Source: Erythrobacter sp. NAP1 (GTDB lineage Bacteria > Pseudomonadota > Alphaproteobacteria > Sphingomonadales > Sphingomonadaceae). Taken from it: a stretch of DNA of 64,000 nucleotides. Both the position numbers and the translations under genes were made by a program. The notes below the pieces were generated by a model. It did not search any database, was not told the origin of the DNA, and saw nothing but the letters and a program-made list of their open reading frames with translations. Positions within the stretch are counted from its first letter, which is position 1, and the number at the start of each line of letters is the position of its first letter. Shown in pieces: positions 1 through 7,717 of the stretch. The stretch spans positions 2,521,468 through 2,585,467 of the forward strand of contig NZ_CH672390.1 of NCBI RefSeq assembly GCF_000152865.1. Reading direction: 5' to 3'.

Positions 1-437
1 GCAAAGTCGCCAGTGCTTGCGGCCAGAGCGCGGGCAAGCGGCTGGAACGCCGCAAAGGCGTTGTCGGCATTCCCGTCAGCGGTGCGATCAGCGTAATCGC
101 TCGCGGGAGCGTCCACGAAGTTGGCCCAGCCCAGCGGCATCAGGCCAATCCCCCAGCTTCTTCCGGTGCCGATGCGAAAGCGGGCCGCCTTGCTGGTCGG
201 GCCGGTAGCCGAGAATGCGGGCGAGGCTTCAAGCGGCGCATCGCCGATCGCGCTCTGTGCCCAGCCCTCGTCCATGAAGCGCAGATTGGCCCATTCGGGA
301 TGCAGGTAATCTTCGAGCACCGGCTCTTTGGGCGAAGCGGCAACTTCGGTGCAGTAATAGGTCGTCACATAAGGGCGCAGCTCTTCAGCAGGCAGCGCGA
401 AGCGGATCGTGATCGCATTACCCAACTCGTTCCGCAT
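1..437 (-). CDS. AraC-family transcriptional regulator, N-terminal part (cut by window edge)
   Basis: The minus-strand frame is open from an ATG at 437 to the left edge, giving 145 residues with no stop. The protein aligns by eye with the N-terminal half of the complete regulator at 590-1540: both carry an EDYL-PEW segment, an IG-APLE/IGNTSLE segment, a TGP-S segment and a WGIG-LP-GWA-FVDA segment. In that family this half is the effector-sensing or dimerisation domain, and the DNA-binding helix-turn-helix would lie outside the window. A G-rich stretch (GGGGG) about 15 bases before the ATG is a poor ribosome site, so the start is probable rather than certain. The ligand is unknown. Confidence 0.75.
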   Translation of the reverse strand, partial: MRNELGNAITIRFALPAEELRPYVTTYYCTEVAASPKEPVLEDYLHPEWANLRFMDEGWAQSAIGDAPLEASPAFSATGPTSKAARFRIGTGRSWGIGLMPLGWANFVDAPASDYADRTADGNADNAFAAFQPLARALAASTGDF

Positions 438-589
438 TTACGGTGTGCGAACCCCCAACTGCCCGTTTTGTGGTCCCGTTGGCCCCGCTTAAGGCCGCCT
501 GAGACTTCACCCCATTACCTGTGAAGAGCTGTTACGTAGCGACGCCTTGCCCGGTAGGAAACCGCAAACTGCACGGATCGTCGTGCGAG

Positions 590-1540
590 TTAGGTCCCCT
601 CACCTTGTTTGGGTTCATCGAGCGTCTGCGCTGCGCTTCCCCAGACGCGGGCCCTGGCTTCCATGAAAGAGGTCAGCACCGGCTTGTCGAGCGCCGCATA
701 CTGGCTCGGCGTCATCGTCATGAACTCGGTGAACTCGCGCGTGAACTGCGCTTGGTCGTGATAGTCGCCGTCCATAGCTTCGGTCCACCGTACACTGCTA
801 CCCTGCCCGCGATGGAGCATGAAACTGGTGAGGCTGCGCATGAAGCGCTGGCGACGCATCAGCAGCTTGGGTGCGAAGCCAAAGTAGCGGTGGCAAACCC
901 GTTCGAGGGTGCGAATGCTCATCCCGCAGGCGTCGGCAAGGTCGCCCACCGCGAAATGCTCTCCGCTGACAAGGGCTGCATGGACGCGCACGATCTTGGC
1001 CTCATCGCGCGAGGGCCGCATCAGCCTGCCCATGACCTCGATGATGTGAGCGTATTGCTCTTCAAGCGTCGCATCGGGATCGCACAGCACGCCTGACAGC
1101 TCATCGAACTTGCGAAAGGCCCGGTGCCGGGTTCCTTCAAAGACCGTGTTGGCAAGGTCGTAGGCTTCCGCATCGACGAAACGCGCCCAGCCCATCGGGA
1201 GAAAGCCGATCCCCCACATGCGCGTCGTGCCGACTGTGAAGTGACAGGGCAGCGAGCTTGGGCCGGTGGTGTTGAACCGAGCCCCCTCAAGCGAGGTGTT
1301 TCCGATCTGCGATTTCGGCAGTGAGCCGCTGAAGAACCGGATATTGCCCCATTCGGGCTGCAGGTAGTCTTCGACCGTGCCGCCATCGGCCACGTCGAGT
1401 TCAAGGTGGTAGAACGTGGTGAAGCACCCGTCGAACTCGCTCGTCGGTGCGAAGAACTGGCTGCGGACAGAGTGCCGGGGGCCCGTCAGCCCGGCTGCGG
1501 GGGCGATTGCCCCGGTTCGCATGTCCTGTTCAATCCCCAT
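590..1540 (-). CDS. AraC-family transcriptional regulator
   Basis: A 316-aa protein. Residues 1-170 are the sensing domain shared with the truncated neighbour at 1-437. Residues about 200-300 form the AraC double helix-turn-helix: GDLADACGMSIRTLERVCHR is the first recognition unit, and DQAQFTREFTEFMTMTPSQY is the typical second unit ending in the AraC signature. It should be a cytoplasmic DNA-binding activator or repressor; the target and inducer are unknown. The chosen ATG has no clear ribosome site; a second in-frame ATG six codons later follows AGGAC closely. The two regulators are tandem, same-strand paralogs separated by about 150 bp, consistent with local duplication and divergence. Confidence 0.85.
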   Translation of the reverse strand: MGIEQDMRTGAIAPAAGLTGPRHSVRSQFFAPTSEFDGCFTTFYHLELDVADGGTVEDYLQPEWGNIRFFSGSLPKSQIGNTSLEGARFNTTGPSSLPCHFTVGTTRMWGIGFLPMGWARFVDAEAYDLANTVFEGTRHRAFRKFDELSGVLCDPDATLEEQYAHIIEVMGRLMRPSRDEAKIVRVHAALVSGEHFAVGDLADACGMSIRTLERVCHRYFGFAPKLLMRRQRFMRSLTSFMLHRGQGSSVRWTEAMDGDYHDQAQFTREFTEFMTMTPSQYAALDKPVLTSFMEARARVWGSAAQTLDEPKQGEGT

Positions 1541-1644
1541 GAGTTGAAGTCTGCGCCAATTGACGAACTTCTACAAGCGTTCTGGCGCATTGCTACAAGA
1601 GCGCGGTGCATAAGACGCGGGCGCCGAACGCCTGCTTCCAACGC

Positions 1645-1684
1645 AAAAGGGCCCCGGTGCATCACCTGCACCGGGGCCCTTTTT
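1645..1684 (-). terminator. Rho-independent terminator after rplT
   Basis: A perfect 17-bp inverted repeat (1645-1661 with 1667-1683) around a 5-base loop. The stem is very GC-rich in the middle and ends in A/T runs on both sides, so it can terminate in either direction. It lies 25 bp past the rplT stop codon. Confidence 0.9.
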
Positions 1685-1708
1685 GGGGTGTCAGCAGATC
1701 AATGCTGC

Positions 1709-2068
1709 TTAGGCGGGAAGTGCTTTCTTCGCCTGAGCGATGATCGTCTTGAACGCCGCTTCTTCGTTCATGGCGAGGTCGGCCATGACCTTGCGGTCGA
1801 GCTCGATCCCGGCAAGCTTCACGCCGTGCATGAACTGCGAGTAGGTCAGGCCTTCAGCGCGGACCGCCGCGTTGATGCGCTGGATCCACAGAGCGCGGAA
1901 GTTGCGCTTCTTGATGCGGCGATCGCGGTAGGCGTACTGGCCGGCCTTTTCGACGGCCTGACGAGCGATGCGGATGGTGTTCTTGCGACGACCGCGATAG
2001 CCCTTGGCTTGATCGAGCAGACGCTTGTGCTTGGCGCGCGTGGTAACGCCGCGTTTGATGCGAGGCAT
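1709..2068 (-). CDS. rplT: 50S ribosomal protein L20
   Basis: A 119-aa basic protein starting [16 protein letters not shown] and carrying the conserved [16 protein letters not shown] and [20 protein letters not shown] segments of L20. L20 binds 23S rRNA early in assembly of the large subunit. The start is fixed by AAGGAG eight bases before the ATG. It follows rpmI by 23 bp in the usual rpmI-rplT order and is closed by a strong terminator. In many bacteria infC precedes the pair and L20 represses the operon through the mRNA leader; here infC is absent upstream and a long non-coding region takes its place. pheS, often next to rplT, is also absent. Confidence 0.98.
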   Translation of the reverse strand: MPRIKRGVTTRAKHKRLLDQAKGYRGRRKNTIRIARQAVEKAGQYAYRDRRIKKRNFRALWIQRINAAVRAEGLTYSQFMHGVKLAGIELDRKVMADLAMNEEAAFKTIIAQAKKALPA

Positions 2069-2091
2069 ATCAGTTTCTCCTTAGATCGCGA

Positions 2092-2295
2092 TCAGTCGAG
2101 CCCGTAAGGGGCCCATTTCTTCACCGTCTTCGTGTCGTGTTCGGACAGGACAGTGGTGCCGCGGTTCTGGCGGATGTACTTCGCATTGTGGCTGATCAGT
2201 CGGTGGCGCTTACCAGCAACACCGTGCTTGACCTTGCCGTTGGCGGTGATCTTGAAGCGTTTCTTCACACCGCTCTTGGTCTTAAGCTTGGGCAT
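2092..2295 (-). CDS. rpmI: 50S ribosomal protein L35
   Basis: A 67-aa very basic protein, [16 protein letters not shown] onward, ending in KKWAPYGLD; length and sequence fit L35. Two ATGs lie close together. The upstream one (2301) directly abuts the AAAGGAG ribosome site, while the one used here (2295) sits seven bases from it and gives the universal MPK N-terminus. L35 is a structural protein of the large subunit. It is the first gene of the rpmI-rplT unit, and its promoter must lie in the long region up to 2668. Confidence 0.97.
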   Translation of the reverse strand: MPKLKTKSGVKKRFKITANGKVKHGVAGKRHRLISHNAKYIRQNRGTTVLSEHDTKTVKKWAPYGLD

Positions 2296-2331
2296 TTTCA
2301 TCTCCTTTGATCAGAGACACGTCAAACCAGC

Positions 2332-2353
2332 CCTGGCAGCCCTTTCAGCCAGG
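2332..2353 (-). promoter_or_regulatory. Leader hairpin near the rpmI ribosome site
   Basis: CCTGGC (2332-2337) pairs with GCCAGG (2348-2353) around a 10-base loop, within the expected 5' leader of rpmI. L20 of other bacteria represses its own operon by binding leader structures, so this is a candidate control site. That role is inference; only the inverted repeat is seen. Confidence 0.35.
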
Positions 2354-2444
2354 CCGGTCGCTTGATTCGTGTCGTTGAAGACGCGCCATTTAGCGTTTTG
2401 GCGCAGGATTGCAAGCGTTGTGAGGGGGTCCTGCAGGCAAGAAG

Positions 2445-2467
2445 TGGACCGCATGTTACACGGTCCA
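2445..2467 (-). promoter_or_regulatory. 7-bp inverted repeat in the rpmI upstream region
   Basis: TGGACCG (2445-2451) and CGGTCCA (2461-2467) form a perfect stem with a 9-base loop. No T-run follows on either strand, so it is not a normal terminator. It may be a leader hairpin or a protein site. Confidence 0.35.
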
Positions 2468-2486
2468 GGGCCAAAACTACTCACCT

Positions 2487-2577
2487 GTCACTCTGGTGCT
2501 GTGAAACCGTCACCTTAGGGCGAGAACCGTCACCTAGAGTGCCAAAAGTGTCACCTTCGCGCTCATCAAGTGTCACC
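2487..2577. repeat. Array of five GTCAC boxes spaced 20-22 bp
   Basis: GTCAC occurs at 2487, 2509, 2529, 2550 and 2572, spacings of 22, 20, 21 and 22 bp. Four of the five continue as GTCACC, and the preceding bases are paired: AACC before copies 2 and 3, AAGT before copies 4 and 5. The spacing is two turns of B-DNA, which puts every box on one face. This looks like a multi-site protein-binding array (iteron-like or a regulator array). The binding protein is unknown. The spacing is not a strict multiple of three, so it is not a coding repeat. Confidence 0.7.
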
Positions 2578-2668
2578 CCGTTTGTGTAAGCTGAAGGCTG
2601 GCCGACGATGGGAAAGAGCGCGAGCGAACATAGCGGCCCGCAGCGCTGTAGGAAAACGCTGCGAACGC

Positions 2669-3103
2669 TCACCCGCTGAAGGGTTTACGCCCCGTCGTCT
2701 CAAGCCACAGTTTGAAATCGCCGCTCACGATCACTTCGGCACCTTCGGGCAGCTCGGCGGTCCAGACATATGTGTCGGCGTGTGTCTCGCCATATCCGTC
2801 CCAGCCATCGACCGGCATCGGCTGGCGAGTGTAGTTGGGCCCTTCGAACGCATCGATTGCCGCGATATCCACCCCGCTTGCATCGTGGATCGTGCCCTGC
2901 ACAACCGACGAAAGCCGCGCCTGCGTGGGGATGAGTGCAGGATACCAGCCGTTCTCGTCAGGGATCGCGAACAATGAACCATGCACGCTCGCCTTCGCAC
3001 CAAGGCCCAGACCTTTCAGAAACGGCCAGTCCTGTCCGCCGGGACCAAGCCCGTCCTGCAAAACGCCGTAGAAGAACAGGGTCGCGGGTTGTTCGCTGCT
3101 CAT
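2669..3103 (-). CDS. Gamma-glutamylcyclotransferase-like (AIG2/GGCT fold) protein
   Basis: A 144-aa protein starting MSSEQPATLFFYGVLQDG, where FFYG-L is the substrate-loop signature of the GGCT/AIG2 fold. AFEGPNYTRQPMPV in the middle carries the glutamate expected as the acid/base residue. Members cleave gamma-glutamyl-amino acids or related amides to 5-oxoproline; the substrate here is not predictable. The ATG at 3103 overlaps the stop of the preceding SDR gene as ATGA, which both fixes the start and implies translational coupling. A longer in-frame start inside the SDR gene is less likely. It is the last gene of the prs-hisN-SDR string. Confidence 0.8.
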   Translation of the reverse strand: MSSEQPATLFFYGVLQDGLGPGGQDWPFLKGLGLGAKASVHGSLFAIPDENGWYPALIPTQARLSSVVQGTIHDASGVDIAAIDAFEGPNYTRQPMPVDGWDGYGETHADTYVWTAELPEGAEVIVSGDFKLWLETTGRKPFSG

Positions 3104-4032
3104 ATCGAAAAGGTCTCCCCGACAAGTTCCTCGCTCACGCCCCACAGCCGCTTGGCGACGGTTTCGTCGAGAGCGCGCGCCTCCACGTCGCTGTCGCCGA
3201 CAGGGCCGCGCGCATCGAAAAAGCCGGTGGGGCCATAATAGCCTCCGCTTTCCGCGCGGTCATCTGCTGCTGCGAGAGCCGTGGGCCATGAACCGCGCAC
3301 CGGCGATTGCGCGAAGACCGCCGAGCTAACGCCATTGACGATGCGCGAGAGCGGGTTTTGCGTCTTGCTGAGGAGCGGCGTCGAGGAATAGCCGGGGTGG
3401 CAGGCGACAGACTTCACCTTCGAGCCCGCCGCATCGAGCCTGCGGTGAAGCTCCATCGCAAACAGCAGGTTTGCAAGTTTGGAGCGCAGGTAAGCGCGGC
3501 TGCGGTCATAGCCGCGCTCCATCATCAGATTGTCGAAATCGATCCGCCCGAATTTGTGCGCGATGCTGGCGACCGTGACCACACGCCCGCCGCGCCCGTC
3601 GACCTGATCCATCATCAGCGCGGTCCAGAGGAAATGGCCAAGGTGATTGGTGCCAAGCTGCAGCTCGAACCCGTCCTTGGTCTTGAACTTGGGCGTCTGC
3701 ATCACGCCTGCATTGTTGACGAGGCCCCAGATCGCCCCGAACCGGTCCTTCGCCTCGTCCGCCGCTGCGCGGATCGAGGACATGTCGGCAAGGTCCATTC
3801 GCAGCAGCTCGCAGCGCCCCTCCCCCTCGTTCACCAGCTTGGCGAGCGCCTGCTTGCCCTTCTCCTCGCTGCGGCACGCGATCACGACATCGCCGTTCTT
3901 GCTCGCAAGGATCTTCGCAGCTTCGAAGCCGATCCCGGAATTGCCTCCGGTTATGAGGAAGCGCTTGTCGGTGAGATCGGGAAGTTCGTCGGGGGTCCAG
4001 TCGGTGATACCGCTGGTCGTCATATGTGGCAT
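3100..4032 (-). CDS. Short-chain dehydrogenase/reductase
   Basis: A 310-aa classical-type SDR. The Rossmann nucleotide site is LITGGNSGIGFEAAK (TGxxxGxG) near residue 30, NNAGVMQTP is the structural NNAG motif, and AYLRSKLAN supplies the YxxxK catalytic pair. The long form resembles the retinol dehydrogenase/protochlorophyllide oxidoreductase-like group of bacterial SDRs. It is a cytoplasmic NAD(P)-dependent oxidoreductase of unknown substrate. The ATG at 4032 follows GAGGAC by six bases and was preferred to an ATG three codons later. Its 3' end overlaps the GGCT-like gene by 4 bp. Confidence 0.88.
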   Translation of the reverse strand: MPHMTTSGITDWTPDELPDLTDKRFLITGGNSGIGFEAAKILASKNGDVVIACRSEEKGKQALAKLVNEGEGRCELLRMDLADMSSIRAAADEAKDRFGAIWGLVNNAGVMQTPKFKTKDGFELQLGTNHLGHFLWTALMMDQVDGRGGRVVTVASIAHKFGRIDFDNLMMERGYDRSRAYLRSKLANLLFAMELHRRLDAAGSKVKSVACHPGYSSTPLLSKTQNPLSRIVNGVSSAVFAQSPVRGSWPTALAAADDRAESGGYYGPTGFFDARGPVGDSDVEARALDETVAKRLWGVSEELVGETFSI

Positions 4033-4060
4033 GCGTGTCCTCGAATGGCAGCGGGGCGGA

Positions 4061-4831
4061 TCACCCCATCGCTTCAAGAACGTCCTCAAGCCGTGCTGGG
4101 TCCCCAAGTGCGATCACGCGCCCGTCGCTGCCCGCATCGAGCGGGTTGCCCTGCCAGTCGCTCATCGTGCCGCCAGCGCCTTCGACCACGGGGACGAGCG
4201 CGGCGAAGTCGTGGATTTTGAGGCCTGCTTCGATCACGACATCGACATGGCCCGATGCGACGAGTCCGTAGTTGTAGCAGTCCCCGCCATAGATGATCTT
4301 GCGCTCGGCGACCGCCTTGGCGACGCCCATGAAAGCATCGACATCGTCGCCTGCGAACTGGTGCGGAGTGGTGGTGCCGAGCACCGCGTCGGAGAAGTCC
4401 TTGCAGGGGCGAACCTTGGCAGGCTTGCCATTGAAGGTCGTGCCTTCCCCGATCCGCCCGACCCAGCGCTCTTTCGCAATCGGCTGGTCGATGACACCGA
4501 GGACGGGCCAGCCGTCCTGAAGGAGTGCGATCAGCGTGCCGAAGATCGGGCGACCGGCGATGAAGCTGGTCGTGCCGTCGATCGGGTCGAGCACCCATTG
4601 GCGCCCTGCGCCTTCGTTGCGGGTGCCGTATTCCTCGCCGATAATGCCGTCTTCTGAGCGCTCCGCCTCGATGATCTGGCGCATCGCGGCTTCGGCTGCG
4701 CGATCGGCCTCGGTGACGAAGGAGCGGTCCTCCTTACGCTCTTCGGCCCATTCGCCGCGGAACAAGGGACGGATAGCTGCGCCTGCAGCATCGGCGAGGC
4801 GGTTGGCGAGTTGGAGATCGGCTGGAGTCAT
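4061..4831 (-). CDS. hisN: Histidinol-phosphatase, inositol monophosphatase family (HisN-like)
   Basis: A 256-aa IMPase-fold phosphatase. GEEYG (metal-binding Glu), LDPIDGTTSF (the DPIDGT metal site) and GGDCYNYGLVASGHVD followed by KIHDFAAL are all present. In HisN-type histidinol phosphatases the third motif reads as a GDCY-Y-LVA-G block followed by a WD-AA-type metal site, which this matches better than true inositol monophosphatases; here the tryptophan is replaced by His. Likely role: removal of phosphate from histidinol phosphate in histidine synthesis. The ATG at 4831 follows GAGGGGAG. No other his genes are in the window, so the assignment rests on motif resemblance. Confidence 0.75.
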   Translation of the reverse strand: MTPADLQLANRLADAAGAAIRPLFRGEWAEERKEDRSFVTEADRAAEAAMRQIIEAERSEDGIIGEEYGTRNEGAGRQWVLDPIDGTTSFIAGRPIFGTLIALLQDGWPVLGVIDQPIAKERWVGRIGEGTTFNGKPAKVRPCKDFSDAVLGTTTPHQFAGDDVDAFMGVAKAVAERKIIYGGDCYNYGLVASGHVDVVIEAGLKIHDFAALVPVVEGAGGTMSDWQGNPLDAGSDGRVIALGDPARLEDVLEAMG

Positions 4832-4841
4832 GCGCTCCCCT

Positions 4842-5201
4842 CTACCTTTCCCGCCAATATTCGAAAGCCTGTTCTTGGTGCAATTTGACATAGGCCTTCG
4901 CATCCGCGCCTTCCCAGTCGAGCGGCCATGTGCCTTTCATAGTCTCTGCCAGATGCGAGCGGGCGACGAACCAGCCTTGGCCGGGAAGCCCGTCGGACTG
5001 GCGCACTACGAGAACCGCAAGGTCAGGCTCCCCCGCCACGCGTCCGTCCTGATCGATCGAGTCGAGCACCTTGCACAGCGCACGCATCTTGGGCCGCGTG
5101 AAGCGGTAGCCGAGCAGGCGGAGCATCTGCGAATAGGTCAGCGCGTTTCCTGCGCGGGCAGCGCCAATGAGGAGTTCGCGAACTTCGATGGGATCAAACA
5201 C
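4842..5201 (-). CDS. Conserved hypothetical protein between prs and hisN
   Basis: A 119-aa soluble protein from a GTG start, with no signal peptide or membrane segment. It begins MFDPIEVRELLIGAARAGNA and continues with a helical TYSQMLRLLGYRFTRPKMRAL segment that could be a small winged-helix-like domain, then a mixed segment with GWFVARSH and a Trp/Tyr-rich C-terminus (AFEYWRER). I do not recognise a characterised family. It ends 10 bp before hisN and starts about 110 bp after prs, so it is probably co-transcribed with them. No clear ribosome site precedes the GTG. Confidence 0.7.
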   Translation of the reverse strand: MFDPIEVRELLIGAARAGNALTYSQMLRLLGYRFTRPKMRALCKVLDSIDQDGRVAGEPDLAVLVVRQSDGLPGQGWFVARSHLAETMKGTWPLDWEGADAKAYVKLHQEQAFEYWRER

Positions 5202-5216
5202 TATTGTTCTTGCGCA

Positions 5217-5307
5217 CGCCCATCCGGGCGCGCGACTTCCTCGCTCATGCGATCAAAGATCGCGTCGCTGCGGGCGGCCGGTCGGCCTTGCGGTCGCGTT
5301 GCGACCG
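5217..5307 (+). repeat. Dispersed hairpin element, copy 1
   Basis: Between prs and the 119-aa gene. It starts with the hairpin CGCCC-ATCC-GGGCG (5217-5230), has a middle hairpin (GCGATC-AAA-GATCGC, 5249-5263) and ends with CGGTCGC-GTT-GCGACCG (5291-5307). A 25-base core at 5268-5292 is identical, in inverse orientation, to 44689-44713, and the same layout recurs at 58121-58212. The 14-base first hairpin recurs exactly at 53727-53740. Function unknown; it resembles REP-type intergenic elements. Confidence 0.75.
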
Positions 5308-5313
5308 ATCCCA

Positions 5314-6249
5314 TCAGTCAAACAGGCTGGAAACGCTGCTCTCGTCCGCAATCCGGCGGATCGCTTCGCCTACCAGTGGGGCCATCGTGAGGATGCGGAT
5401 CTTCTCGGATGCTTCGGCCGCTTCGGTCGGGCGGATCGAATCGGAGATCACCAGTTCCTTCAGCTGCGACCCGTCGATGCGCGCCACCGCGCCGCCCGAA
5501 AGGACACCGTGGGTGATGTAGGCGGCAACCGACTTCGCTCCGCCCTCAAGCAGCGCGTCGGCTGCGTTGCACAGCGTCCCGCCCGAATCGACGATGTCGT
5601 CGATCATGATGCAGTGCCGCCCCTCGACGTCGCCGATGATGTTCATGACCTCGCTCTCGCCGGGACGGTCGCGGCGCTTGTCGACGATGGCGAGCGGAGC
5701 GTTGTCGAGCCGCTTGGCAAGCGCACGGGCGCGCACCACGCCGCCGACGTCGGGCGACACCACCATCAGGTCCTGGTCGCCATAACGCGCCTGAATATCG
5801 GCGGCCATGACGGGCGCTGCGTAGAGGTTATCGGTCGGGATATCGAAGAAGCCCTGGATCTGCCCTGCGTGCAGGTCCACCGCGAGCACGCGGTCTGCGC
5901 CAGCTTCGGTGATGAGGTTGGCCACGAGCTTTGCCGAGATCGGCGTGCGCGGGCCGGGCTTCCGGTCCTGCCGGGCATAGCCGAAATAAGGAATCACCGC
6001 GGTAATCCGCTTGGCCGACGCGCGCCGTAGCGCGTCGATGCAGATCAGCAATTCCATGAGATTGTCGTTCGCCGGATAGCCGGTCGGCTGGACGAGGAAG
6101 ACGTCTTCGCCGCGCACGTTTTCATGGATTTCGACGAAGATCTCTTCGTCGGCAAACCGGCGAACGCTCGCATCGGTCAGCGGGATTTCGAGATAGGCCG
6201 CAATCGCGCGCGCAAGCGGCAGGTTCGAGTTGCCCGACATGATTTTCAT
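5314..6249 (-). CDS. prs: Ribose-phosphate pyrophosphokinase
   Basis: A 311-aa enzyme making PRPP from ribose 5-phosphate and ATP, the precursor of purines, pyrimidines, histidine, tryptophan and [20 protein letters not shown] is the N-terminal domain start, FGYARQDRK and the SAKLVANLI segment are typical, and the PRPP-binding loop [16 protein letters not shown] and the ribose-phosphate loop [12 protein letters not shown] are intact. Length is normal. It starts the minus-strand string prs-unknown-hisN-SDR-GGCT, which puts PRPP supply beside a histidine-pathway phosphatase. The patatin gene is divergent, 181 bp away. Confidence 0.97.
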   Translation of the reverse strand: MKIMSGNSNLPLARAIAAYLEIPLTDASVRRFADEEIFVEIHENVRGEDVFLVQPTGYPANDNLMELLICIDALRRASAKRITAVIPYFGYARQDRKPGPRTPISAKLVANLITEAGADRVLAVDLHAGQIQGFFDIPTDNLYAAPVMAADIQARYGDQDLMVVSPDVGGVVRARALAKRLDNAPLAIVDKRRDRPGESEVMNIIGDVEGRHCIMIDDIVDSGGTLCNAADALLEGGAKSVAAYITHGVLSGGAVARIDGSQLKELVISDSIRPTEAAEASEKIRILTMAPLVGEAIRRIADESSVSSLFD

Positions 6250-6430
6250 GAATGCGAATCCCCGACGAGGTGTGCTGCTGTCCCGCCACGCCTAGCCAAG
6301 CGTCATGCAATTGCAACACATGCGTCCGCGTTGTCGTCAGATTGCCCTAATGCGTGTTTGCCGCGCTCCTGTTTGCATCCGCGCTTTTTTGGTGTCAGTC
6401 CAAGGGCGTTACGCAAATGGGGGTCGTTTC

Positions 6431-7717
6431 ATGAAGTCTTTTTGGGTCGCATTCCTCGCGCTGATTTTCCTCGGCGCATGCTCGCACACGCCGAAGTTCA
6501 CGCCGCAAGACAAGCTGTGCAATATAACGCGCTATTCGCTCGAGACATCCTTGCCGGGCGAACGGCCCCTCAGCAGTGTCATCGCAGAAAATCCCGGAAA
6601 CATGCTGCTCCTGTCGGGCGGCAGCCAGAACGGGGCGTTCGGGGTCGGCTTTCTCGATGGCTGGCACAAGAGCGGCACGATGCCGAATTTCAGGCTCGTC
6701 ACCGGAATAAGCACCGGAGCGCTGCAATCGACCGGCGCTTTCATCGGGCGGCCGGAGATTTCCGTAAACGGCTACACGATTGATGATGAGGGCCGCCTGC
6801 TCGTCACCTATGTCGATGGCTCGGATGTCGATGACGGGTTCAGCCCCAAGGCGATCTACAAACTGCTGACCAAAGGTGCGATCTCGGACCTCATCCCGCT
6901 GCGCGATCGGCTGGACGAGATCATGACCGACGAGGTCCTGAGAGAGGTGGCGGACCGTTACCGCGATCCCGATAACCGCTCCTACCTGCTCGCCGGCGCG
7001 ACCGATGTCGACCTCGGCGTCGCCGTAGCATTCGACATGACCAAGATCGCGTTCGACTATGCGGAGGCCAAAACCAAGGCCGATCGCGATCGTCACAAGG
7101 ACTGCTACATCGAAGCGCTCGTCGCCTCATCGATTGTCCCGCCGGGCGCGCGCCCGTCCTTCATCGACAACCGCATGTATATTGACGGCGGCGTGCGCTA
7201 CGCCGTCTTCGACGACCGCTTCAGCGAAGTGTTGCGCCCTTCTCCTGTGAATGTGCCTGTCCGCACGGGGGACCGCCACGCGCTTTACCTGATCCTCAAC
7301 GCGTCGGGGGATTCGCGCGAAGAGTGTCAGAAGGTCAATCCAGACGACTGCACGCCCGAGCGGGCCTTGTTCGGCCAGCGCAAGGACTGGGAGGTGCTGG
7401 ACCTTGCTGTGCGCACGCTTGAATTGTTCGAAAACCAGATCAGGCGGCTTTCGGTTGACCGCGCCCGCGAGCGCGCTCGCAACCAGAACCTGCCGTTCTT
7501 CTTTGCGCGCATCCGCAATCAGGATCTGAGCGATCCGCATCGCCGCTATTCGATCCCCGATTTCGAAGATCAGGGCCCCAAGACCTGCGAGGAATGGCGC
7601 AGCATCGACGATGCACAGGACGACCCGGTCGAATTTCACCGCCGCTTCATGCGCTGCCTGATCGAGTATGGACGTGATCGTGCCAGAGAGGCCGAGTGGG
7701 ACGAGCAGCCGCGCTAG
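6431..7717 (+). CDS. Patatin-like phospholipase, lipoprotein
   Basis: A 428-aa protein. MKSFWVAFLALIFLGACSH is a lipoprotein signal peptide with lipobox LGAC, so it is probably membrane-anchored. LLLSGGSQNGAFGVGF is the patatin oxyanion-hole loop, GISTG carries the nucleophilic serine, and DGGVR supplies the partner aspartate, so the Ser-Asp dyad is complete. It should hydrolyse phospholipids or other acyl esters. Upstream in-frame starts were rejected because the ATG at 6431 gives the signal peptide and follows GGGGGTCG. Its TAG stop overlaps the TAG of the convergent gene in the shared bases CTAG. Confidence 0.88.
   Translation: MKSFWVAFLALIFLGACSHTPKFTPQDKLCNITRYSLETSLPGERPLSSVIAENPGNMLLLSGGSQNGAFGVGFLDGWHKSGTMPNFRLVTGISTGALQSTGAFIGRPEISVNGYTIDDEGRLLVTYVDGSDVDDGFSPKAIYKLLTKGAISDLIPLRDRLDEIMTDEVLREVADRYRDPDNRSYLLAGATDVDLGVAVAFDMTKIAFDYAEAKTKADRDRHKDCYIEALVASSIVPPGARPSFIDNRMYIDGGVRYAVFDDRFSEVLRPSPVNVPVRTGDRHALYLILNASGDSREECQKVNPDDCTPERALFGQRKDWEVLDLAVRTLELFENQIRRLSVDRARERARNQNLPFFFARIRNQDLSDPHRRYSIPDFEDQGPKTCEEWRSIDDAQDDPVEFHRRFMRCLIEYGRDRAREAEWDEQPR

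Larger units (their letters stand above)
2296..2668. other. Long non-coding region upstream of rpmI-rplT
   Basis: About 370 bp with no convincing gene. Reading towards rpmI (minus strand) it holds an array of five GTGAC boxes (2577-2487), a hairpin with a 7-bp stem (2467-2445) and a hairpin with a 6-bp stem (2353-2332) about 36 bp before the rpmI start. It should contain the rpmI-rplT promoter and leader. I could not fix a confident -35/-10 pair. Confidence 0.6.

Noticed and set aside
2296-2668. Loss of infC as proof of local rearrangement
   Set aside because: Separation of infC from rpmI-rplT occurs in several lineages; the window alone cannot show a recent event.
2481-2672. 63-aa minus-strand frame over the GTCAC array
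   Set aside because: No ribosome site, and its repetitive protein text comes from the DNA boxes, whose spacing is not a multiple of three.
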